DNA of 64,000 nt from JACMJL01 sp963791805 (GTDB taxonomy: Bacteria; Bacillota; Clostridia; Clostridiales; Clostridiaceae). This document shows, piece by piece, positions 38,247 to 47,013 of this stretch. Location: contig CAWBTU010000006.1 of assembly GCA_963791805.1 (NCBI GenBank), positions 682,001 to 746,000 of the forward strand, read 5' to 3'. Position 1 is the first letter of the stretch, and every line of letters begins with the position of its first letter. Made by a program: the position numbers and the translations under genes. The notes below the pieces were generated by a model, which did no database searches, was not told where the DNA came from, and saw only the letters and a list, made by a program, of their open reading frames with translations.

Positions 38247-38441
38247 TTACAGCTTCCTTTCATATTCTTCTACCATACGTTTAACCATTTCTCCACCAAT
38301 AGATCCATTCTGCCTTGAAGTTAAATTACCCTTATCTATCTGGTCATAATTATCAATGCCTATATCTCTAGCTATTTCAAGTTTAAATTTGTCCAAGCCA
38401 TGTCTTGCTTCAGGTACAAGATTTCTATTACTATTTGACAT
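38247..38441 (-). CDS. Small acid-soluble spore protein, alpha/beta type
   Basis: 64 residues with canonical motifs FKLEIARDIGI (GPR cleavage site) and SIGGEMVKRMVEEYERKL. Convergent with the SASP gene at 37913, each with its own terminator. Expected to bind and protect spore DNA. RBS GAGGAGGAATG ahead of the ATG at the complement of 38441. Confidence 0.93.
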   Translation of the reverse strand: MSNSNRNLVPEARHGLDKFKLEIARDIGIDNYDQIDKGNLTSRQNGSIGGEMVKRMVEEYERKL

Positions 38442-38711
38442 TTGGCATTCCTCCTCAGTAGTTTATAAGGTTATTTTGCTCAGATATAATCCAACTATGT
38501 TAGGGAAGTAAAGGCTATCAATGAATAAATAATCTATTGAGGATAAAAATAATTCTCTTGTAAGTATCGCTTTGTGCATAATCTGTTTTATAACAATAGA
38601 GTTTGCATGTAGTCTTCTCCTAAATAGTATTTTTGAAAATACCTATGCAAGTTTTATATATAATTTATAATTCTTTTAAGTAAAATAAAGTATAGTATAT
38701 GGCTATGTATT

Positions 38712-39266
38712 TTATTGGTTTAGAGGAAATATGGCAAGTGGAATATATGCTAATTTACCGTTCACTTGTTTACTTTCCATTAATGTAATATTAATAACTG
38801 GAATCACAAACTTCTCTATAGTTAATAAATCTTTAAGTTCAACTAGTTCTTTTTTTAATATAATTTGCCTGCCTAAAGTAATATGAGGTTTTAGTGGTTT
38901 TTCATCAAAAACTACTCCTTCGTATTTAAGAGTAAGAGATAATTCCTCATAAATTCTTATTAGGTTTTCATTATGTTTTATACCTATCCATAGTATATTA
39001 GCATTTCCTTTTTTAAAGCTTCCAAGTTTGTCTAAGGTAATACGAAAAAGATGATGTTTTGAAACACATTTTTGAATAGCATTTGATAGCATAGGAATAC
39101 TTGATTGCTCTAATTCACCAATAAATTGTAGAGTTAAATGAAAATTGTTTATATTAGTAAAGTTACCTTTGATGCAGTAGGTGCCTAATTTACTTTTAAT
39201 ATCTTCAAAGTAAGACTTTATGCTCATGTCAAAATCAATAGCAATAAATATTCTTATTTTTATCAC
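38712..39266 (-). CDS. thpR: RNA 2',3'-cyclic phosphodiesterase (2'-5' RNA ligase family)
   Basis: About 184 residues. The two HxTx catalytic motifs of the 2H phosphoesterase superfamily are present: FHLTLQFIGE and PHITLGRQ. The family typically begins M-R-x-FIAI. Here the only regular start, GTG (complement 39264-39266), overlaps the Shine-Dalgarno AAGGAGTG, while the family start aligns with an ATA codon at 39255-39257 nine bases further in. The true start is therefore uncertain. Probable role: hydrolysis of cyclic phosphate ends on RNA. Confidence 0.88.
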   Translation of the reverse strand: MIKIRIFIAIDFDMSIKSYFEDIKSKLGTYCIKGNFTNINNFHLTLQFIGELEQSSIPMLSNAIQKCVSKHHLFRITLDKLGSFKKGNANILWIGIKHNENLIRIYEELSLTLKYEGVVFDEKPLKPHITLGRQIILKKELVELKDLLTIEKFVIPVINITLMESKQVNGKLAYIPLAIFPLNQ

Positions 39267-39269
39267 TCC

Positions 39270-39618
39270 TTACTACAATATTTTAAAATTATATTAAATA
39301 AAATCCTTTGTTTTTCAAATTTTATGAAAAGTATATGATATAAAAACTGCAATAAGATATTAAAAATATATACGTTTCCTTTGAGTTATTATTTACCTTA
39401 TTCATAGTTATTACTCAAATTATGATTTGAATATATCTTGAAGCTGATTTATTAATGGTATGAAAGAAAGCTGAAATAAAGTATATGAATTATAAATCAA
39501 AAAGTACATACCATATACACATAATTAAAATGTATTGATTTTTTTGATAAATCCAAAATTCATTAATCGGCAATCGTAAGGTGGATAGAGTAAGGTAAGG
39601 GTAAAGGAGATACAAATA
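39270..39618. other. Intergenic region, no gene seen
   Basis: About 350 bp of very AT-rich DNA upstream of a set of gene remnants. There are no convincing open frames or hairpins. Confidence 0.3.
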
Positions 39619-39896
39619 ATGAGCAATAAGCTAACTGTAACCAAAAAGAAAATGGCTGCTTTAGGAATAAGAAAAAATGAAGAAAAGGGTTATGAATATA
39701 TTAATCCTGAAGATAAAAATAAATCAAAATATAAGCCAATAAAGAAAGATAATAAGATACATACATAAGTAAAAGAAATTGATACAGCAGATATAATTAC
39801 TCATATTCTACCTTTAGATAAAGGGAGCATTTGATTATGAAATACTTGATGAAAAACATGGTAATTGTATTAAGGTTATTTTAAGTCATGAGAGGT
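39619..39896 (+). pseudogene. Broken small gene (49-codon start frame plus continuation)
   Basis: ATG 39619 with AAGGAGA opens 49 basic codons (MSNKLTVTKKKMAALGI) to TAA 39766. The same frame then continues KEIDTADIITHILPLDKG and, after a further frame change, DYEILDEKHGNCIKVILSHER. The continuity suggests one gene of about 90 residues with a stop and a frameshift. Alternatively, the 49-codon frame is a gene by itself. Family not recognised. Confidence 0.4.
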
Positions 39897-39981
39897 AACT
39901 ATTGTTACTTTGAAAAAATTACAAGTTTAATTAGTTTATAAATGCAAATAATAAAATATTGGTTACTGGAGGTATTTATAT

Positions 39982-40129
39982 ATGAATATATTTTAAAGAT
40001 ATTCTTGGAGATGAGGATGTTGATAGAAGAGAAAATAGGGAAGATGATGCAAAGCTTAGTCTACGCACGGAAGAACTTGATATTAATAAAAGTAGAGAGC
40101 AAAAGGGTGAAGTAGAATTTAGCAACAGC
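39982..40129 (+). pseudogene. YsnF/DUF2382-like fragment
   Basis: RBS GGAGG and ATG 39982 are present, but the frame breaks after three codons. One base over, it reads FKDILGDEDVDRRENREDD then LSLRTEELDINKSREQKGEV, which matches the stress-associated YsnF/DUF2382 domain. It ends abruptly where a chemotaxis-receptor tail begins (40122). Confidence 0.5.
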
Positions 40130-40325
40130 TGAAGAAAGTGCAGCTGCTAGCGAAGAGCTCTCAAGTCAAGCATCAATGCTTAAGAATATGGTAGGAAAGT
40201 TTAGGCTAAAGGGAAGTACCTCAGTGCCAAATCAAGAAGTATCTTTAGGAGCTCACAGAAATGGAAACCATGTAAAAAAGAGTCCTAAAATAGCTTTGAG
40301 TAGCACTGAGTTTGGAAAATACTAA
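40122..40325 (+). pseudogene. C-terminal fragment of a methyl-accepting chemotaxis protein
   Basis: Reads ATAEESAAASEELSSQASML then NMVGKFRLKG and 40 more residues to a stop. EESAAASEELSSQA is the methylation-helix end of receptor signalling domains. No upstream receptor sequence remains. The junction with the YsnF-like fragment is probably a deletion scar. Confidence 0.75.
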
Positions 40326-40337
40326 GAAAACTATATT

Positions 40338-40382
40338 AAGACCATGGTACTTGAATAAATTAAGTGCCATGGTCTATTTTAA
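40338..40382 (+). terminator. Intrinsic terminator (original end of the chemotaxis gene)
   Basis: AAGACCATGGTACTT and AAGTGCCATGGTC arms followed by TATTTTAA. Confidence 0.75.
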
Positions 40383-40659
40383 TTTATTTTCATAGCATAT
40401 GTTGGATTCAAAGAGGATTTCTATCATTAATTGCACCAATTGTAACAAATATTATACATTTATGACGAAACTTTGACACATTTTTATTTTATACTTTTAT
40501 TAACAGATGTAATTTATCTATAAATCCTTTTGTTAAAAATAGATAAAAGCAAATCTGTAACCTAATTGTAACTTTTTGTAACTAAATTTCAACTTTTAAA
40601 AAATTCAAATTGATACAATTAAATTAGCATACTTAGTAAATTTATTGGAGGAAAATATC

Positions 40660-42573
40660 TTGTGTGGTTTTGTAACATTTTATAGCAATAAACAATTAAG
40701 AGTAGAAGATATTAAAAAATTAATATCAATGAATGAGGCTTTGAAGCATCGAGGTCCAGACGATGAGGGAATATATATAAATAATGTTATTTTCCTTGGC
40801 TTTAGAAGGCTCAGTATTATAGATATAGAAAATGGTAGACAACCATTCTCCTATGATTCTGGCAATTATAGTACCGTTTTTAATGGAGAGATATATAATT
40901 ATATAGAACTTAGAGAAGATTTAATTAAAAAAGGTTATAAGTTTAGCACCAATTCTGAAGCTGAAGTTATACTCGCTATGTATAAATGCTTTGGTGAAGA
41001 TTTTGTAACCCAGCTAAGAGGTATGTTTTCTTTTATTATTTGGGATAATATAAAGCAGCAACTATTTGGTGCAAGAGATTCTTTTGGAATAAAACCCTTT
41101 TATTATGTTGAAAATGATAATGGCTTATATTGTGCTTCTGAATTAAAGAGCTTTTTATATAAGGAGGATACCAACTATAACAAAATAGATATGCAAGCGT
41201 TTCAAAATTATTTAACTTTTCAATACGTACCTGAGCCTAAAACAATGTTTGAAAATATAAATATTCTAGAACCTGGCACTATTATAAAAAAAGCAATTGG
41301 AAAAAAGGCTGAAATATATAAATATAATAGCTTGTGTTTTGCTCCAAAGAAAACACCTATTAATGATAAATTATGTTTAATAAGAGAAGCTATAGAAGAT
41401 TCAGTTAATATTCATATGAGAAGTGATGTACCAGTGGGTACTTTTTTGTCAGGAGGAATAGACTCCTCAATTATTACAGCTTTGACTAGCAAAATTAATC
41501 CTAGAATAAAAACTTTTACTGTAGGGTTTGAGCAAAAGGGTTATAGTGAAATTGAACTAGCAAAGCAGACAGCTTACGAGCTTGGAGTTGAAAATATTAG
41601 TAAAACTATATCAGCCCAGGAATTTATCGAAGAATTACCTAATATTATATGGAGCATGGATGGCCCAGTGGCAGATCCCTCAGTGATTCCACTTTATTTT
41701 ATTGCAAGAGAAGCAAGTAAACATGTTAAAGTAATACTTTCAGGAGAAGGGGCAGATGAATTATTTGGTGGCTATAATATATACCATGAACCTAAATCAC
41801 TTGTAATGTTTCCGTATATACCTAAGGAAATTAAGAAAATGTTAAAAGCTTCAGTTTCATATCTACCTGAAGGGATAAAAGGCAAAAGTTTTATAGAAAG
41901 AGGTTGCACCCCCCTACAACAAAGATATATGGGAAATGCACATATTTTTAATGAAACTGAAAAATCACAATTTATGAAAAACTATAATAAAGATTTTTCT
42001 CCAACTATAGTTACACAGCCTTTATTCAAATTAGCAGAAAATCTAGATGCTGTAACCCAAATGCAGTATATTGATATTAATACCTGGCTTAAAGGTGATA
42101 TTCTAGTAAAATCAGATAGAATGTCAATGGCTCATTCTTTAGAATTGAGAGTGCCATTTTTAGATAATAAGGTTTTTGATGCAGCCTCTATTTTAACTAT
42201 GGATGATAAAATAAATCATACTACCACTAAATACCTACTTAGAGAGTCCTTTAAAGATATTTTACCTTCAAGTGTTGTAGCAAGAAAAAAATTAGGCTAC
42301 CCTGTTCCAATACGTCATTGGTTAAAAAATGAAATGTATGACTGGGCTTTAACTCTGATTAAGGAAAGCAATACTGATAGATATTTAAACAAGGAAAACT
42401 TTATATTGATGCTTGAAGCACATAGAAAAGGCCCAGTGGATTATAGCAGACGGCTATGGACTATTCTTACTTTTATGCTGTGGCATAAAATTTTTATTGA
42501 AAATCAGAACAATAATGCATTAGATAAATCAAAGCAGCTGCTACTATATAAAGAGGTAGCTATAAATTGTTAA
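40660..42573 (+). CDS. asnB: Asparagine synthase (glutamine-hydrolysing)
   Basis: 637 residues. The true start is TTG 40660, since the glutaminase nucleophile must be Cys2 (start codon then TGT: CGFVTFYSN) and GGAGG lies eight bases upstream; longer frames from 40645 would bury this Cys. The class II amidotransferase domain shows KHRGPDDEG and FNGEIYNY; the synthetase domain has the PP-loop SGGIDSS and SGEGADELFGGY. It converts Asp, Gln and ATP to Asn. The length and C-terminal domain match B. subtilis AsnB, some relatives of which amidate cell-wall peptides. Monocistronic. Confidence 0.93.
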   Translation: MCGFVTFYSNKQLRVEDIKKLISMNEALKHRGPDDEGIYINNVIFLGFRRLSIIDIENGRQPFSYDSGNYSTVFNGEIYNYIELREDLIKKGYKFSTNSEAEVILAMYKCFGEDFVTQLRGMFSFIIWDNIKQQLFGARDSFGIKPFYYVENDNGLYCASELKSFLYKEDTNYNKIDMQAFQNYLTFQYVPEPKTMFENINILEPGTIIKKAIGKKAEIYKYNSLCFAPKKTPINDKLCLIREAIEDSVNIHMRSDVPVGTFLSGGIDSSIITALTSKINPRIKTFTVGFEQKGYSEIELAKQTAYELGVENISKTISAQEFIEELPNIIWSMDGPVADPSVIPLYFIAREASKHVKVILSGEGADELFGGYNIYHEPKSLVMFPYIPKEIKKMLKASVSYLPEGIKGKSFIERGCTPLQQRYMGNAHIFNETEKSQFMKNYNKDFSPTIVTQPLFKLAENLDAVTQMQYIDINTWLKGDILVKSDRMSMAHSLELRVPFLDNKVFDAASILTMDDKINHTTTKYLLRESFKDILPSSVVARKKLGYPVPIRHWLKNEMYDWALTLIKESNTDRYLNKENFILMLEAHRKGPVDYSRRLWTILTFMLWHKIFIENQNNNALDKSKQLLLYKEVAINC

Positions 42574-42587
42574 TTTTTCTACTGAGA

Positions 42588-42884
42588 CTGTTTAGCTCCC
42601 AATTGTTCTATACTTGCAACATTAGTAACAATGCCCTTTGCTGCAAACCTTTTAGCGTAAAATTCAAAGTCATAAATTGCTTAATCAACAACTGGTTTAT
42701 TTAATATGACTGTACTAGTTTGTTCAAGAACCAACGTAGTGGTTAAATCTGGATGTGTAAAGATATACGTTTTACCTTCGTCAAGTTGATCAAGGACAAT
42801 CGTTCGGTTTCCTCTACATGCACTTTCAATTTTACGTGTTGAATAATAATGATTCATGTACGAATATAACACAAGCTTAAGCAT
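42588..42884 (-). pseudogene. IS1182-like transposase N-terminal fragment joined to another remnant
   Basis: On the minus strand the first part reads LKLVLYSYMNHYYSTRKIES ACRGN (split here for length), a hallmark of the N-terminal region of IS1182-family transposases. It then changes to an unrelated stretch (TIVLDQLDEGKTYIFTHPD and, after a stop, YDFEFYAKRFAAKGIV) that I do not recognise. No inverted repeats or catalytic DDE region remain. Confidence 0.55.
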
Positions 42885-42961
42885 CTGCTTTGGGGTTGCT
42901 GATTTTTCATTATTTTACGCATTTTGCCGGAATTTTAAGTCCGAGAATTATGTTCTTTCAA

Positions 42962-43003
42962 GAAAAAAGCTGTTGAACTATTTTCTTAGTGCAACAGCCA
43001 ATT
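42962..43003. terminator. Terminator-like hairpin beside the transposase fragment
   Basis: AAAAAAGCTGTTG and CAACAGCC arms with a long loop. It points to the minus strand and could be an old insertion-sequence end or terminator. Confidence 0.4.
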
Positions 43004-43089
43004 TATTAAAAATATATAGTTTATTAGTAAACTATTCAAATGTAATCATAAGTAGAGTTTCAATTGAAAATCAGATTATTTATAGTACA

Positions 43090-44259
43090 TTAATTTAGAT
43101 TTTTGGGGGCATAATTTACTTCTATTTTTTCAATTTTCCCACTTTCATTATTAACCATAAATACAACTTCTTGAAACACTTTTCCGTATCTATAATACTT
43201 GAACGTTGAGTTATTCTCTACGCTATCAGGCTGCCCATAAGCTGCAATTACCTCAGCTATGCTGGATTTCTCTGAAATTCCTTTTGCTAACCCTAAAGGA
43301 ATCATTGCACCATTGTTGTAGTATTCAACATAGGTAGCAAAACAGTGTTTTACAGGTTCACCCTTATCACTATAGTTATAAATCTCAGTTCTTAGCACTT
43401 GATTGTCTTTTCTTAATTCAATGCCAGTTGTATTGTCATTTGCAGCGATGACTTCATCACCATTTGATTGAAGCACCCAACCATTTTTTACCATCTCAGC
43501 AATGGGAATTGGCAACTTATAGTAACTTTCACCATACTTCACTTGAAAGGATAATAATTCAGTACCCACGCTTGAAGGCGCTTTATAATTTTTAACCACT
43601 GCAGGAAGATTCGAATCAGAAGATGAAGTATTTGCTTTTGCAGGTGGTTCTAAATTTTTTATATCAATGGAAGATACCTTCTTACTGTTAGCATCAATTG
43701 AAATCTCATAACTTGAATAGTCACCAGATTTATAGGTTAGTTTAATTAGGGTATCTCCCTTATTTTCATTGGAAGGTTTACCATATGCTGCAATTACTTC
43801 ATCATATGTAGAATCTAGAGTGAGTCCTTTTGCCATGGAGAAGTTTGTACCCTTCTTTTTATAGCACGAGTCCATTTGAAGTCCACCAACTTGACATTTT
43901 GACAGTGGTAAAACATCTAAACTGAAATTTGCCATAGTAATCATAATGGTTTGTTCACCATTTTTCATGGATACAAGGCTATACTGATTTGGCGCCAATG
44001 TAGTACTACCAAAGTCTTGGCCTGTCCATCCATTTTTTTCAAAGTTAGAAAATGGAGTAGGAAAAGAATATGCGGTACCATTTAACAATACCTCATAATG
44101 ATATAGATCATTGGATACGGTTCCTGATGAAGGTTTTGTAGTAGTCTCTGTTTTTTTACTACCTACAGTTTTATTAGAAGCTGACTTTGAGCAAGCAGCA
44201 AGTAATGAAACTAGTACAACTAGTGATAATACCAATAGTGATTTTTTTAGATTTTTCAT
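43090..44259 (-). CDS. Lipoprotein with two related domains
   Basis: 389 residues. Signal peptide with lipobox LLAAC (Cys at about 23). After a Ser/Thr-rich linker there are two homologous domains of about 150 residues (about 52-205 and 225-389), each with a beta start (YHYEVLLNGTAYSFPTP; LLSFQVKYGESYYKLPIP), a W-containing NGW motif and the segment EVIAAYGxP. The family was not recognised by name. It is surface-anchored and likely binds a ligand or assists envelope functions (inference). ATG at the complement of 44259. Confidence 0.75.
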   Translation of the reverse strand: MKNLKKSLLVLSLVVLVSLLAACSKSASNKTVGSKKTETTTKPSSGTVSNDLYHYEVLLNGTAYSFPTPFSNFEKNGWTGQDFGSTTLAPNQYSLVSMKNGEQTIMITMANFSLDVLPLSKCQVGGLQMDSCYKKKGTNFSMAKGLTLDSTYDEVIAAYGKPSNENKGDTLIKLTYKSGDYSSYEISIDANSKKVSSIDIKNLEPPAKANTSSSDSNLPAVVKNYKAPSSVGTELLSFQVKYGESYYKLPIPIAEMVKNGWVLQSNGDEVIAANDNTTGIELRKDNQVLRTEIYNYSDKGEPVKHCFATYVEYYNNGAMIPLGLAKGISEKSSIAEVIAAYGQPDSVENNSTFKYYRYGKVFQEVVFMVNNESGKIEKIEVNYAPKNLN

Positions 44260-44269
44260 TTGTAAACAT

Positions 44270-44583
44270 CATCTCATTTCTTTCTTATTATTTTAGGAAG
44301 TGGTATGATTACAATCTGTTTTGTTCCAAAATTTGACTTTGAAAAATATAATTCCGCATTTTGTGACTTAGAGTTCCATAATATTACACCTTATCTTAGC
44401 TAATTATGTAAAAAAAGACACACAATAGTATATTAACAAAAATAATCAATACTTACAAGTGGTGTAAAGAAAATTTAATTATGGTTATAATATGAAATTT
44501 TAAAATTCAGTTTAGGATTCCTTTAATCTTTGTAAGGATTTTTAGGTACTTAGTAAACATTAGTATTCTCATAGCCAAAATTT
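44270..44583. other. Intergenic region, no gene seen
   Basis: About 310 bp of AT-rich sequence upstream of the minus-strand lipoprotein gene, with no supported open frame. Confidence 0.3.
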
Positions 44584-44727
44584 ATTTATCCAACTAGTAT
44601 TGCTAAGACTAGCTATGTGAAGTCAATAGCTGATTTAAAAAATGTTAATAATTTTAAAGAAGGATTACTAGAGCATATAGTTGAAGGAGAACTAAATGCT
44701 AGAGGAAAAGCTCTAGGTTTTAATTAA
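44584..44727 (+). pseudogene. EndoU-type nuclease toxin fragment
   Basis: An open stretch reads SYVKSIADLKNVNNFKEG then LLEHIVEGELNARGKALGFN and stops; EVMSTAK follows. HI-x-GE-x-N-x-RG-x-A-x-GFH is the first catalytic-His region of the bacterial EndoU ribonuclease domain used as a C-terminal toxin of polymorphic toxin systems. The next catalytic His is replaced by Asn before the stop. No secretion domain or immunity gene is seen. Confidence 0.55.
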
Positions 44728-44758
44728 GAAGTAATGTCAACTGCAAAAGCAAATTATG

Positions 44759-45023
44759 GAACAAAGCATTACTATTGTGAAAAATGAGATGAAGGATATA
44801 TACTGCGAAATTGATAGGATGACAGATTTTGATTTTGGGGGAAGAGAGATTACCCTAATTCATTCACTTGGACATACAAAGGGGTATATTGTTCTTTTAG
44901 ATAGAAAAACTAAATGAATTAGAGTTTGATACTGTTATTGCTTATCATTTTATTAAGCCTTTCGAGAAAGATGTAATTAATAGATTAATTCATTGCGCTA
45001 GGTATATTGATATTATTTATTAA
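44759..45023 (+). pseudogene. Metallo-beta-lactamase-fold fragment
   Basis: Reads FDFGGREITLIHSLGHTKGY then IVLLDRKTK and a stop; another frame gives LEFDTVIAYHFIKPFEKDVI then NRLIHCARYID. HTxG and the late Y-H motif are metal-site regions of the MBL fold. It has lost its N-terminal half and is frameshifted, and it overlaps the end of the convergent protease gene. Confidence 0.6.
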
Positions 45024-46389
45024 GTAATTTGAGCAATTCACTACTTGGAACGGCTAAGTTTAAATTTTGTCCTTCAGAATACCCAGCAGTTGTTATGCCC
45101 ACTAAATACCCGTATCTGTCTAGTAAAGCACCACCAGAGCTTCCAGGAGAAATAGGTGCAGTAATTTGAATGAAATTTTCATTTTCAAAGTTTCTAAAAC
45201 CAGCAACTATACCATCAGAAATTGTATTCATAAGCCCAAGTGGGCTTCCTATTGCCACAATTTGCTGCCCCCTTTTTAGAGTATCCTTGTCCCTAATTGG
45301 TATGGGTTTAGCTTCACACTGGATTTTTAATAAAGCAAGGTCATAATTTTGATTTACTTTAATAAGTTTGGCTGGAATACTATTGTTAACATCATTTTCA
45401 AATAACACTTCAAAAATACGTCCATTGTTAACTACATGAAAATTAGTAACAATAAGTCCTTTTGAATCAATTACAACACCAGATCCATTACCACAATGAA
45501 CTAAATTGTCATCAAATATTTTAATCATAACCACACTTGAAGCTAAATTAGCCAATTCTTCATAACTCTTTTCAACTTCAATAGGTTTAGTGCTTATTGA
45601 AGTTATTTTATTCTCAGCAACAAGGTCTATTGGTTTATCAACCAAAGGTAGAGTTTCTTCTGATGCCTTAGGAAAAGCAATGAGTTCTATTTTATTTGGG
45701 TATTCTAATAGTTTTGAATAAATATTTAGAGGGTCTATTCTAGAAAATTGTTCATCTTCAGAAGGATTTATATATAAAACATCGCAGCCTAAGGTAGAAA
45801 TATATATAAGAAAATATACTTCATTTCTTTTTATATTTCCATAATAAAGAATTTTAGGTATCTCATTATTATTTTGGATTGGGAATAATTCAGGTAAATA
45901 GGTATCAATCCAAAGTATCATTAGTATGCCAAAATTTTTTATTATGGTTTCATTAATATTTTTTTCAGTTGCTTTGAAGTATTCATAAATTTCAACAAAC
46001 CTTTTTTTAGAGGTCCAATTCATTTTTTTATTCCAATTTAAATTGAAGAGATTAATATCTGTTCTATTAGGATTATTCTCCCAGTGAATAAACTCCGCCA
46101 AAAGCTTATTTGCTCTTGAGATTTCTTCCGAAGAAAAGTTTTTGGTTAACCCATCTATTACATTAATATAAGAAAAAAGTGAATTTTTTAATCTATGATC
46201 CAAATTTTTAAGCTTGTCCATATAATTAGCTTGGGTATCCTCTACCCCTATATATCTATAAAAATAGATTGGAGTGCTATTATTATTTTTAAAAGCTTTA
46301 TTTCTCTGGATTTTTGAATTAAATATATGATCAAAAGGATTATTACTTTCGAGAAGAGTAATGGTAGTTTGCTTTTCAGTTATAATCAA
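45013..46389 (-). CDS. YceG-like domain fused to a trypsin-like serine protease
   Basis: About 458 residues. The first 250 residues resemble the YceG_bac family (putative biosynthetic-module component of tellurite-resistance loci): NSTPIYFYRYIGVED and IPKILYYGNIKRNEVYFLIY, then LGCDVLYINPSEDE. From about residue 290 an S1C trypsin-like domain follows, with His in VTNFHVV, Asp in YDLALLKI and Ser in SPGSSGGALL. No signal peptide or membrane helix, so it should be cytoplasmic. The start is probably TTG at the complement of 46389, because GTG 46398 overlaps the Shine-Dalgarno GAGGTGAT. No ter genes are nearby. Confidence 0.7.
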   Translation of the reverse strand: MIITEKQTTITLLESNNPFDHIFNSKIQRNKAFKNNNSTPIYFYRYIGVEDTQANYMDKLKNLDHRLKNSLFSYINVIDGLTKNFSSEEISRANKLLAEFIHWENNPNRTDINLFNLNWNKKMNWTSKKRFVEIYEYFKATEKNINETIIKNFGILMILWIDTYLPELFPIQNNNEIPKILYYGNIKRNEVYFLIYISTLGCDVLYINPSEDEQFSRIDPLNIYSKLLEYPNKIELIAFPKASEETLPLVDKPIDLVAENKITSISTKPIEVEKSYEELANLASSVVMIKIFDDNLVHCGNGSGVVIDSKGLIVTNFHVVNNGRIFEVLFENDVNNSIPAKLIKVNQNYDLALLKIQCEAKPIPIRDKDTLKRGQQIVAIGSPLGLMNTISDGIVAGFRNFENENFIQITAPISPGSSGGALLDRYGYLVGITTAGYSEGQNLNLAVPSSELLKLLNK

Positions 46390-46530
46390 TAATATCACCT
46401 CAAAATCAAGATTTTTAGAATTAAAATTATGTATTCTATATTTATTATATAATTCCTTTATTTTTGAGGCAACTTAGAACTTTGGGATTAGACAACTTAC
46501 AAGAACTTGAACAAGTTTATTGCTTTGGAT

Positions 46531-46568
46531 TTGGTAAGTTGATAGGGATAGTTAATTTATGATATGCT
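46531..46568 (+). promoter_or_regulatory. Dispersed promoter element, copy A
   Basis: GGTAAGTTGATAGGGATAG followed by TTAATTTATGATATGC: -35 TTGATA (46539-46544), 18-bp spacer, -10 TATGCT (46563-46568, weak). Related copies at 49751, 51381, 52093, 54683 and 57541. It lies upstream of the gene at 46729. Confidence 0.6.
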
Positions 46569-46728
46569 TTTAAAGTAAATTAAAATTTGAGAGTGCTAAA
46601 TTAAATTGGTAGAATATTTAAATTTTGTGATTATTGCATTTACTATAAGCAATTCCAGTTTGAATGGGAATTTACGTATAGCAGGCTCATTTATGCCAAG
46701 TATAATATTAATTTGAAGGAGTATTATC

Positions 46729-46989
46729 ATGGGGGAATTATCAAAACTACCTAATATCGGAAAAGAAGTTGAAAGGCAGTTAAACATAATAGGCATATTT
46801 ACTTATAATGAATTAAAAGATATTGGCACAGAACAGGCATGGCTTAAAATACAAGAAATTGATAGTTCTGCCTGTATTCATAGATTATTAGCACTAGAAG
46901 GCGCAATTCAAGGAGTTAAGAAAGTAGCTTTACCACAGGATAGAAAAGCAGAACTAAAAGAATTTTATAATTGGCATAAGTGTAAATAG
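46729..46989 (+). CDS. TfoX C-terminal-domain protein
   Basis: 86 residues matching the stand-alone TfoX C-terminal domain: LSKLPNIGKEVERQLNIIGI (helix-hairpin-helix-like) then HRLLALEGAIQGVK. Family members are linked to competence in Gram-negatives, but short clostridial versions are uncharacterised. RBS AAGGAG, ATG 46729. Promoter copy A is about 160 bp upstream. Confidence 0.85.
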   Translation: MGELSKLPNIGKEVERQLNIIGIFTYNELKDIGTEQAWLKIQEIDSSACIHRLLALEGAIQGVKKVALPQDRKAELKEFYNWHKCK

Positions 46990-47013
46990 TAATTTAAAAT
47001 GGAGTGAAAAAAT

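Noticed and set aside
42681..43003. Intact insertion sequence
   Set aside because: Only an N-terminal transposase fragment remains; no terminal inverted repeats or target duplication could be defined.
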